Program-made: the position numbers and the translations under genes
Shown here: positions 1-7,300 of the stretch, in pieces
How the letters are laid out: each line of letters begins with the position of its first letter
Numbering within the stretch: the stretch's first letter is position 1
Source of the DNA: an uncultured Chloroflexota bacterium
Lineage (GTDB): Bacteria; Chloroflexota; UBA4733
Direction: 5' to 3'
Assembly (NCBI GenBank): GCA_937967325.1
Contig: CALBSQ010000009.1
Span: forward strand, 1 to 8,185
Length of the DNA: 8,185 nt
The notes under the pieces: model-generated
What the model saw: the letters and a program-made list of their open reading frames with translations, nothing else
What the model was told of the DNA's origin: nothing
Database searches by the model: none

Positions 1-66
1 GCGGCGCTGGCCGAGCTGGCGGCGCTGGCCGAGGTGGCGGCCGCGGAGGTGGCGGCCGCGGACGAC
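1..66. repeat. Short imperfect tandem repeats encoding the lipoprotein linker
   Basis: Positions 1-18 and 19-36 are 18-nt direct repeats differing at one base. Positions 37-51 and 52-66 are 15-nt direct repeats matching at 12 of 15 bases. On the minus strand they encode part of the Ala/Ser/Thr linker after the lipidated cysteine. Unit lengths are multiples of three, so copy-number change would alter the linker without shifting the frame. The array may extend beyond the window. Confidence 0.6.
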
Positions 67-197
67 GCGGGGGCGGCCGACGAGGATGCGGTGGTGGCAG
101 CGTTGCCGTTGGAGCAGGCCGCCACGGCGGTGCTGGCGGCGGCGATCGCCGACAGGCGCAGGAACTGGGACCGGCTGAGACCGTTTCTTTCGCTCAC
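1..197 (-). CDS. Lipoprotein N-terminus, probably a substrate-binding protein (truncated by window edge)
   Basis: Read on the minus strand, a GTG at 197-195 opens a frame of 65 codons that stays open to the window edge. The residues give a classic exported-lipoprotein leader: a short polar n-region, SRSQFLRL (residues 8-15), a hydrophobic Ala-rich stretch (16-27) and the lipobox V25-A26-A27-C28, with Cys28 as the predicted lipidated residue. Residues 29-65 are a low-complexity Ser/Ala/Thr linker. A GGGAG Shine-Dalgarno lies 8 nt upstream of the GTG, and codon third positions are strongly G/C. Leaders like this are common on solute-binding proteins of ABC importers in Chloroflexota and related bacteria, so that role is the best guess, but the functional domain lies outside the window. 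The usual twin arginine is Arg-Ser here, so Tat export is doubtful and Sec export is possible. That this is an exported lipoprotein is well supported; the substrate is unknown. Confidence 0.82.
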   Translation of the reverse strand, partial: MSERNGLSRSQFLRLSAIAAASTAVAACSNGNAATTASSSAAPASSAAATSAAATSASAASSASA

Positions 198-205
198 GGA
201 CAATA

Positions 206-210
206 CTCCC
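206..210 (-). promoter_or_regulatory. Ribosome binding site of the minus-strand lipoprotein gene
   Basis: On the minus strand GGGAG is followed by 8 nt and then the GTG at 197. This spacing is ideal and supports both the GTG start and the minus-strand reading of the left edge. Confidence 0.7.
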
Positions 211-605
211 GAGATTCACCGAACGAACGACAACAAGAAACACGGATCAAACGAGTTGGCGATGGCGCCGAGCTAACGCAACGTGACATCCCTTCCGCAA
301 CGCGCACCGCATCCGACAATCCCCAACTCGTCGCCGTGCGGGACAGCGGATAGAGCAACCCGCCTGAGTCGCAGCCGCGACGTGCCGGTGATGGGACGAG
401 ATTCGACAGAACGTCCCCCGATAGTAAAGGCTCGCTCGCCTTCTGTCAACTGAACAGGACGAATCGACGCTTCGCCCGTGAGCGGCCACCCACAATGGGA
501 GGGTGGGAGCAAGGCTGCTTGTTCTGTAGTACGCTGTGCGGGATGTCCGCAACCGCGGTAGTCCGATGGGGCTAGGCGGCGACGTGGCCCGGGCACGTGT
601 GGTAT

Positions 606-662
606 GGCAGAGACGGACGCGTGATCTGCCTACGGCAGTGCCGTCTTTGGGGGAACGGGGGG
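606..662 (+). promoter_or_regulatory. Possible structured leader upstream of the serine hydrolase gene
   Basis: Several short inverted repeats overlap here: 606-610 with 626-630 (GGCAG/CTGCC), 611-616 with 641-646 (AGACGG/CCGTCT), 627-630 with 634-637, and 632-636 with 640-644 (5 bp, loop AGT). Some share bases and so exclude each other. G-runs follow at 649-653 and 657-662, and the second may serve as a distant Shine-Dalgarno for the ATG at 677 (14 nt away). This could be a regulatory leader, but short GC-rich repeats also arise by chance in DNA of this composition. No known RNA class matched. Confidence 0.25.
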
Positions 663-676
663 CGCCTGCTACCTGA

Positions 677-1960
677 ATGCAGAGGTTTACGGGACAGACA
701 GCGCCGTTGACGCCTGACTCCGTCCTCCGCTTCGCCTATGAGCCTCCCTCGCTTCAGCTTATGCGTCGCCGGCGGCAGCGGGAACGATGGCAGTCGTTGC
801 TGCGTGTTGCATTATTGATGGTGCTGCTCGTCGGCGCGACCGGCAGCGCCTACGCGGGTGGCCATCCACGGCCGGCGTCGACCCCGGGGCCGTCCCAGGC
901 CGGCGTGGCGCAGCAGGAAACCGCTGCTGCTGATCTGTCCTCAATCGCGACGACGAGCGCCGGCGACCAGGCGACGGGGGCGCCGCCGGCTGCTGCCACG
1001 TCGGTCGCAACATCGACCGTCTCGATCGCCTCACCCCTCCCTAGCAGCGGCGCTTCGGCCCCGTCGGTTGAGCTGGGTCCTTTGAACGGAACGATCGTGG
1101 CGGTCGAGCTGCATCCTCTTGTCGGCAGGGCTGAATCCGCCACAACCCGGCCGCGGCCGACGGCGACGCCTTCGCCTACCGCCATTCCCGTCCCGTCGTT
1201 GGACCAGATGGGGCTGAGCAACGCGCTCACGGCGCTGGTCCGCGCTGCCGATGGTACCTATGCGGTATCTGTGATCGATCTCGCCAGTAATCAGCGGGTA
1301 GATCTGGACGCCACTTCCTCGATGGACGCTGCCAGCGTCAACAAATTGGAGATCCTCGCCGCGCTCTACCATCAAGTCGAGCTAGGACGGCTCAGCCTGG
1401 ACCAGACGGTCCGGACTGGCGCGGACGACATCCAGGATTACGGCACTGGAGTCATCCGCTACCAACCGGTCGGTACCACCTACACGCTCAATGATCTGGC
1501 ACGTCTGCTCGTGGAGCAGAGCGACAATACGGCGTCGTTCATGCTGGCGCAGATCGTGGGCCTCCCGACGGTCGACGCCCTGGTGCAGCAATGGGGGCTT
1601 CCGCAAACACGCGTCGGCGAGCTCACCTCGTCGGCGCACGACGCGGCAACGCTGATGGCCCTTCTGTACCATGGGCGCTTAGCGAATCCGGCGCATACCA
1701 AGCAGATGGTAGAGTACTTGTCGCACACGGCCTGGAACGACCGCATTCCGGCGGGGGTGCCTGCGTCGGTAACGGTGGCCCACAAGATCGGCAACCAGGT
1801 CAACGTCGTCAACGATGTCGGTATCGTCTATCTGCCCGGCCGCCCGTACGTGCTGAGCATTTTTTCGGCGGACGTCAACGAAGATCAGGCGGTAGGCGTC
1901 GAGCAGGCAATATCGCGGACGGTCTATGACTTCGAGCGTGAAGCGAATGGCAACACCTAG
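677..1960 (+). CDS. Secreted or membrane-anchored serine hydrolase, class A beta-lactamase/PBP fold
   Basis: The 427-residue protein carries the three active-site motifs of penicillin-recognising serine enzymes in order: S220-V-N-K223 (nucleophile and base), S282-D-N284 and H369-K370-I-G372 (the KTG-box equivalent). Residues 41-60 form a hydrophobic segment ending AYA, a plausible signal-peptidase site. Residues 61-175 are a Ser/Thr/Ala/Pro linker, and the catalytic domain spans about 178-420. The enzyme should act outside the membrane. After the SDN motif the sequence runs quickly to T317-S-S (resembling the segment after the omega loop), and no ExxLN glutamate, the residue class A beta-lactamases need for deacylation, is visible. 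A cell-wall peptidase or penicillin-binding role is thus likelier than true beta-lactamase. The start is uncertain: ATG 677 gives a 28-residue pre-segment, while Met29 (761) would give a textbook signal peptide beginning MRRRRQRERW but has no ribosome site. The gene overlaps the VanW gene by 35 nt, implying coupled translation. Confidence 0.88.
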   Translation: MQRFTGQTAPLTPDSVLRFAYEPPSLQLMRRRRQRERWQSLLRVALLMVLLVGATGSAYAGGHPRPASTPGPSQAGVAQQETAAADLSSIATTSAGDQATGAPPAAATSVATSTVSIASPLPSSGASAPSVELGPLNGTIVAVELHPLVGRAESATTRPRPTATPSPTAIPVPSLDQMGLSNALTALVRAADGTYAVSVIDLASNQRVDLDATSSMDAASVNKLEILAALYHQVELGRLSLDQTVRTGADDIQDYGTGVIRYQPVGTTYTLNDLARLLVEQSDNTASFMLAQIVGLPTVDALVQQWGLPQTRVGELTSSAHDAATLMALLYHGRLANPAHTKQMVEYLSHTAWNDRIPAGVPASVTVAHKIGNQVNVVNDVGIVYLPGRPYVLSIFSADVNEDQAVGVEQAISRTVYDFEREANGNT

Positions 1961-4136
1961 GCGCGCGCAATCCAACGGTTGGGCCGCGGTCGCGCTTATT
2001 GGGCTTGCCTTGGTGATCCTGCTCGGCGGCGCTGTGGCCTACGAGGGCCTGCACGTCGGGAGTATCTATCCCGGCGTTCGGGCGGGCGACGTGGACCTCG
2101 GCGATCTCAGCCAGGATGCAGCAGCCCAGAAGCTGCAGGCGGTCCTGGACGGCGTCACCGCGCGCCAGGTCGTCGCAGGTTATGGCAGCAGGAGCTGGAC
2201 CACGAGCTTCGCGGACCTTGGCCTCCGCTATGACGCGCCGAAAACGGTGGCCGCCGCCTATGCCGTGGGACGGCAAGCTGGCCCCGTTTCCCGGCTCTGG
2301 GTCCAGTTTCTGGTGCCGCTCACCACGCCCGCTATCGTGCCAACGTACGCGCTCGACGACGGCAAGCTTCGGGAATTCGTGCAGCAGCTCTCACTGGCTA
2401 TCGACCGTCCGGAGCAGGATGCCGGGGTGCGGCTCGCCGGCACGCAACTGGCGGTGACGGCTGCCAGGGACGGACTACGTCTCGACACGGCTGATACTGT
2501 TGCCCAACTGCGCCGGCACGTCGCCCAGCTCTCGACGGCGCCGATCGCGTTGAAAGTGACTATGACGGCGCCTGCCACGAGCGACGGTGACGTCGGAGAC
2601 GCCATCGCCCAGGCTCGTCAGTGGGTCAGCACCGATTTGACACTGGAGTCGCCGGTCGGTACCGCCAGGCTGAGCCGCGACCAGATCGCCGGCCTTATCC
2701 ACCTCAGCCAGCCGGCCGGCAAGGGATCCCTTCAGGCAACGCTCGACACGACGACGCTCCGATCCCTGTTGGCGCCCATGGCCTCCGCGGTGATCCAGGC
2801 GCCTCGGGACGCCGCCTTTGCCATTCAAGATGGAAAGCTGACGGTGGTGCAGCCCGGGCGGGACGGCCGGGCGTTCGATCTCGATGCGGCCGTGTCGACC
2901 GTAGCCGATGCCATCCGGTCCGGACAGGGCGTGGTCAGTCTGCCGGTCAAGGTCCAGCACCCGGACCTGTTCAGCCTGGAAGATGTCGCGCCCGTGCAAC
3001 AGCAGATCAACCAGATCGCCGGTCAGCCGGTGACGCTCACCGCCAAGGGCAAGACGTGGACGCTGGCGCCGCGCGATCTCTCCGCCTTCCTCCAGCTCGC
3101 GACCGCGGAGCAGGGCGGCCGCCAGCGCCTATCCGTCGCCCTGCAAACCGCTGGCGTGACGGCGCTTGCCAAACAGATTGCCGACGACGTTGATCAGCCG
3201 GCCGCGAATGCCAAGTTTGCCTGGCGAGACGGAACGCTGACAATCGTTGCCCCCGCGCAGAACGGGAACGCGCTGGACCAGGCGGCGGCCGTCAAGGCTA
3301 TCGTGGCCGCGATGCAGGGCAGCCGGCGTACTGTGGCATTACCCATCGGCGTGATCAAGCCCGCCATCACCGGCGATCATCCGGAGGCGCTCGGTATCAA
3401 GCAGCTTGTGGCGACGGGGACCTCCAACTTCGCCGGCTCCCCACCCGAGCGCATCCAGAATATCCGGCGGGGGGCGCAGCTCATCGACGGCGCGATTATC
3501 GCCCCGGGGGAAATATTCTCCTTCGACGACTCGGTCGGCGACATCAGCACCGACAACGGCTTCACGACGGGCTTAGTGATCCTCGACCACGAAACCAAGG
3601 ATGGTGTTGGCGGCGGCATTTGCCAGGTGTCCACCACCGTCTTCCGCGCCGCCTTCTGGGCGGGACTCCCTATCGTGGAGCGGCACGACCACGCCTACGC
3701 GGTGCCGTACTACACGCAGGGTGGCTATCCTGAAGGGTTCGACGCCACTATCTACAGCCCGCAGCTCGACTTGAAGTTCAAGAACGACACCCCTGCCGCG
3801 CTGTTGCTGCAGACCAGCATGGTCGAAGCGACGAGCACCCTGACCGTCACGATCTATGGCGCGGACACTGGGCGGAGCGTCAAGCTCACGCCGGGGCCGA
3901 TCACCAATCGCGTTCCCCACCCGGCCGACCAGCGCAGGCTAGACGCCACGCTGGCGAAGGGAGTAGTCAAGCAGGTGGACTGGTCACACGACGGCTTCGA
4001 CACGTGGATCAGCCGTACCATCACGGTCGGTGGGCAGGTCGCCACGAACGATGTCTTCAAATCGCACCTGGAAGCCTGGCAAGCGATCTACCTCATCGGC
4101 ACGGGTGGGACGCCGGCGAAGAAGGCGGCGGGGTAA
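1926..4136 (+). CDS. VanW-domain cell-wall protein with three repeated PG_binding_4-like modules
   Basis: A membrane-anchored extracytoplasmic protein of 736 residues. A hydrophobic helix spans about 19-39. Then come three modules of the type annotated as putative peptidoglycan-binding (PG_binding_4): about 55-215, 225-345 and 353-476. The last two share the pattern 'G-L-T-hydrophobic, then an N/R-G-x-A-x-D turn, a helix, and V-x-LP-V/I'. The VanW domain covers about 495-645 and includes P-x-G-E-x-F-S-F-D (527-534), GGGICQVSTT (562-571) and ERHDH (585-589). Residues 650-725 resemble the G5-like tail often found after VanW. VanW proteins were long of unknown function; reports from Clostridioides difficile describe VanW-domain enzymes as L,D-transpeptidases, which would make Cys566 the nucleophile with a nearby histidine. 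Applying that here is inference. The upstream overlap with the serine hydrolase points to a shared job in peptidoglycan cross-linking or trimming. ATG 1947 (Met8) is an alternative start that would reduce the overlap to 14 nt. Confidence 0.92.
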   Translation: MTSSVKRMATPRRAQSNGWAAVALIGLALVILLGGAVAYEGLHVGSIYPGVRAGDVDLGDLSQDAAAQKLQAVLDGVTARQVVAGYGSRSWTTSFADLGLRYDAPKTVAAAYAVGRQAGPVSRLWVQFLVPLTTPAIVPTYALDDGKLREFVQQLSLAIDRPEQDAGVRLAGTQLAVTAARDGLRLDTADTVAQLRRHVAQLSTAPIALKVTMTAPATSDGDVGDAIAQARQWVSTDLTLESPVGTARLSRDQIAGLIHLSQPAGKGSLQATLDTTTLRSLLAPMASAVIQAPRDAAFAIQDGKLTVVQPGRDGRAFDLDAAVSTVADAIRSGQGVVSLPVKVQHPDLFSLEDVAPVQQQINQIAGQPVTLTAKGKTWTLAPRDLSAFLQLATAEQGGRQRLSVALQTAGVTALAKQIADDVDQPAANAKFAWRDGTLTIVAPAQNGNALDQAAAVKAIVAAMQGSRRTVALPIGVIKPAITGDHPEALGIKQLVATGTSNFAGSPPERIQNIRRGAQLIDGAIIAPGEIFSFDDSVGDISTDNGFTTGLVILDHETKDGVGGGICQVSTTVFRAAFWAGLPIVERHDHAYAVPYYTQGGYPEGFDATIYSPQLDLKFKNDTPAALLLQTSMVEATSTLTVTIYGADTGRSVKLTPGPITNRVPHPADQRRLDATLAKGVVKQVDWSHDGFDTWISRTITVGGQVATNDVFKSHLEAWQAIYLIGTGGTPAKKAAG

Positions 4137-4185
4137 GGCGCACAGGAAGTTCCCACGGCGTAGCCCGAGCTGGCGCGGTGACATG

Positions 4186-4216
4186 GGCTGGTGGGGGGGC
4201 CATCCCCCCACCAGCC
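4186..4216 (+). terminator. Strong GC hairpin after the VanW gene (terminator-like, no U-tract)
   Basis: Positions 4186-4198 and 4204-4216 are perfect 13-bp inverted repeats around a 5-nt loop, starting 50 nt after the VanW stop. This is the strongest inverted repeat noticed in the window and sits where transcription of the hydrolase-VanW pair should end. No run of T follows on either strand, so it is not a canonical intrinsic terminator. It may stop transcription without a U-tract, or protect the 3' end of the message. Confidence 0.55.
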
Positions 4217-4292
4217 GGCAACGCAGTGTGCTTGCCGGCCCGCTTGCAATGTTCTCATGCCACGACTGCAGCCAACGGCGCCCCGGCACGGT

Positions 4293-4298
4293 TATGAT
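4293..4298 (+). promoter_or_regulatory. Candidate -10 box for the GNAT fusion gene
   Basis: TATGAT lies 36 nt before the GTG start, in a local AT-rich patch within GC-rich DNA and beyond the preceding hairpin. No good -35 hexamer sits 16-18 nt upstream. The identical heptamer TATGATT recurs 30 nt before the antitoxin start, which gives mild support to both. Confidence 0.35.
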
Positions 4299-4322
4299 TA
4301 GCCGCTTTGCTTCGCTGAACAC

Positions 4323-4329
4323 AAAGGAG
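4323..4329 (+). promoter_or_regulatory. Strong ribosome binding site fixing the GTG start of the GNAT fusion
   Basis: AAAGGAG followed by 5 nt and GTG at 4335. This is the best Shine-Dalgarno in the window and decides the start codon. Confidence 0.8.
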
Positions 4330-4334
4330 CCGCC

Positions 4335-7300
4335 GTGGCCGAGACCGTCACTATCCGTGAGTTCACCCCGGACGACGCTGCCGGTGTCGCCGCCATGTGG
4401 AACGACAGCGACCAGGCCTGGCCGGGCGGCTGGACCGGCGGGATCCCGGAGACCGCCGACGACGTGCGCCGGCGCGAGGCGCGCAGCCCCAAGCTGGCGC
4501 TGTTGCTGGCGATGGTGGGCGATCGGGTGGCCGGCTACTGCCGCGTGACGGAGTATCCGACGGAGCCGGACGCGGCCTACGTGGCGTTGCTCAATGTGGC
4601 GCCCCAGTTTCACGGGCGCGGGTTGGGGCGCGACCTGCTCAAGCGGTCGCTCGACCTGACCATGCAGCGCGGCTACCGCCGGCTGGACCTCGGCACCTGG
4701 GCCGGCAATATGAAGGCGGTCCCGCTCTACAAGAAGACCGGTTTCTTCTGGGTGCCGGAGACGTCGGTCGACATGCAGAACTACATCCCGCTGATCCTGC
4801 GCCAGCCGCTGCTGGCGGCCTATTTCGCCGACCACGACTGGTACCAGACGCAGGTGCGAGATCTCTCGGTCAAGGAGGACGACATCCGCATCGGCGGCAT
4901 GCGGGTCTACCCCTACGAGTGGCGAGCAGGTAGCCGGCACGTCAGAGCCGTGATCGACGCGGCCGGTCGCGACCTGACGGAGCTGGCGACGGAGCGCTGG
5001 CGGGTGGCGTGCAGCGTGGACGATCGCCGCCTTTATCCCGGCTTCCCTCGCCGCGTGCGTTGGGTTGTGGAGCGATTGGCGGGCCCGCCGCTCGACGTGT
5101 CGCTGTTCGCACGTGGCACGCCTGGGCTGCACCTGCGGCAGGAGGCGGCGGCGCGCGTGGAGGAACGCGCCGAGTGGGAGGCGGAGCTCACATCCGATCT
5201 TGACCTGAAGGCGAAGGAAGAGCACGAGCCGCCGCATCGTGTCGAGACAACCGTCCTGCTGGATGGCCGCCTGCTGCAGCTGGCTACCGCCGTCAAGGTG
5301 GAGCAGCCGTTGGGGGTGCAGGTGGTCGGGCTGCAGCCGCTCGCGCCGGGCGTGTGTCAGACGGTGAGTCTGCGCCTGCGCAATCAGCAGGAGCAGACGG
5401 TACAGGGCGACGTGACGATCACGGGCGGCGAGGGCCTGGCCGTCGACGGCGGCAGCCTGACGCCGGTCGCGATCGACTTAGCCGCCGAGAGCTACGGCGG
5501 CGTGAGCGCCACCTTGGAGCCGCGGCGCAGCGGCCTGCTCTGGCTGCGCGCTCAGCCGCGACTGGCCGAGTCGGGAGCTGAGCCGCGGCTGCTCAAGCCG
5601 ATCGACCTGCCGCTGGTGTCGCTGGGCGCCGGCGACGTCTGCGCTTACATCCACGAGGAGCGGGTACACCTGGAGACCGCTGCCACCAGCCTCACCATCG
5701 CCCAGCGGGGCGGCTGGTGGAGCCTCCGTGACCGCGTGGCCGGCAAGGGGCTGGCAGATGGGCAGGTAGTGGCGGGGGCGCCGCCGAATCGCGCGCTGTT
5801 CCGGCGGGTGAAGTTTGAGGTGGCAGTGAGGGAGGAGTCGGGCACGGCCGTGGCCGTGCTGCGCGGTAGCCCGCCCGACATGCCGTCCGTGCTGCTGGAG
5901 CTGCACTATCGCCTGACCGCCATGGGCCTGCTCACGGTCCGGGCGTCCGTACAGAACACCGCGACCGAGCCGCTGGCCATCGATGTTCGCTTCAGCGGCT
6001 GGTGCGGGTTGGGACAGGGGCGGCGCGTCGCGGCGCCGCTGGCGAGCGGCCTCGTCGTCGATCGGGCGCCCGAATGGCCGGGCTGGATACGCGACGAGCG
6101 CTTCGAGCGGCCGGAGTTCCTGAGCGAGACCTGGTTCGCCATGGACGAGGATGGCCGCGTGGTCGGTACGCTCTGGTCCGGCGCTGACCTGGCCGAGGTG
6201 AACGGCTGGGGTTTGCCGGCGATCACGCACAAGCTCACGGGCGTTGCCGGCGGCGCGACGGTGGAGGTCCCCGCCACGCACTATGTGGGCGGCGGTGGGA
6301 CCTGGGAGACCGTGCGCAGCCTCTACCGGCAGCTGATTGCCGCCGATGCGCCGGAGGAGCTGCCCGCGCCACGACGCGCGCTGGAGCTGACTGCTGCTGT
6401 TGCCCCCGCGCTGCGGCCGGGGGCTGGCGCGCTGCGGCTGCACTCGCTGTACGGGCGGCAGCAGGGGGCGACACTGGGGCTCAAGCTTCCGGCCGGCTGG
6501 ACCGGAGGTCCAATGGAGCTACCGTTGGAGCCGGTAGCTTTCGATACGAGCGTCGACGTGCCGCTGGAGGTGCGTCACGCGGTGGACCGGCCATGCGCCG
6601 CCACGTTGGCCGTGACCTACCAGGGCGAATTCGTTCAGCGGGAGTTTCAGGTCCCGCTGCTGGACCTTGGGCAGGGCCGGGGAGTTCAGGTGTCCTCGAC
6701 CAATCTCGGCAGCAGCGCGGCGTTGGTGGTCGACAACGGCATGCTCCGCTTCACGGTGGCGCCGGGCTTCAGCGGCTCCATCGTGTCGCTGGTGGCGGAC
6801 GGGCGGGAGCGGCTGCTCTCGGCCTTCCCCGAGGCGCGGGAGTTCATGTGGTGGCGCCCCTGGTTCGGCGGCATCCACCCGCTGCTCCGGCTGCACGGGT
6901 CGGACTGGGAGCGCTTCCCCGATCCTGGCCGCCTGCACGAGGAACAGTTCGCGGCCGAGCCGCTGGAGGGCCAAGGTCCCGATGGCCGCTGGGCGGGCGT
7001 TCGCCTCACCGTCACGCCGCAAGACCGGCGTCTGCGCGGCGTGACCTTAGTTTACGATTACCTCACCGCCCCCGGCAGCAACGTGCTGGCACTCTTGGCA
7101 GACGTGCGCAACCTCACCAGCGCGCGGCTCGATCCCGTCGTCGGGTTCGGGCTGTTTCAACCGGGCGAGCGTGCCTACAACGTCACCACCGCAAGCGACC
7201 CGGAGTACACGCTCCGCTCGACTCCCACGCAGATGGAGGCCGGCCACGGCGAGTGGGCAGGCGCTGCTGACGAGGAGGGCGGCGCCGTCGTGATGGTGAG

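Larger units (their letters stand above)
198..676. other. Divergent intergenic region, no gene recognised
   Basis: About 480 bases lie between the minus-strand lipoprotein and the plus-strand serine hydrolase, so the region must carry promoters for both. I found no convincing -35/-10 pair, tRNA or known riboswitch core. A small hairpin can form from 486-491 and 501-506 (6 bp, 9-nt loop). Near the right end, 606-662 holds several overlapping inverted repeats and two G-runs, described separately. Open frames in this stretch lack a good start context or a family resemblance and are taken as chance. Confidence 0.5.

Noticed and set aside
34..276. Plus-strand open frame of 80 codons rich in alanine and valine
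   Set aside because: It is antisense to the lipoprotein leader. Its Ala/Val-rich sequence comes from the GC repeats, and its last 30 residues fall in less biased DNA with no family pattern.
247..596. Two overlapping minus-strand frames in the divergent intergenic region
   Set aside because: They overlap each other in different frames, show no family pattern or ribosome site, and lie where promoters are needed.
640..676. GGGGGAAC resembling part of the c-di-AMP (ydaO) riboswitch, which often precedes cell-wall genes
   Set aside because: The other conserved core segments, such as the CCGTCAGCTAAC-like block, were not found, so the resemblance rests on a few G-rich bases.
3984..5237. Minus-strand frame of 417 codons
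   Set aside because: It lies antisense across the end of the VanW gene, the hairpin region and the start of the GNAT fusion, both well supported. Its Arg/His/Pro-rich sequence is typical of high-GC shadow frames.
5478..6443. Minus-strand frame of 321 codons
   Set aside because: It is fully antisense to the GNAT fusion, rich in Arg/Gln/His/Pro, and has no recognisable domain.
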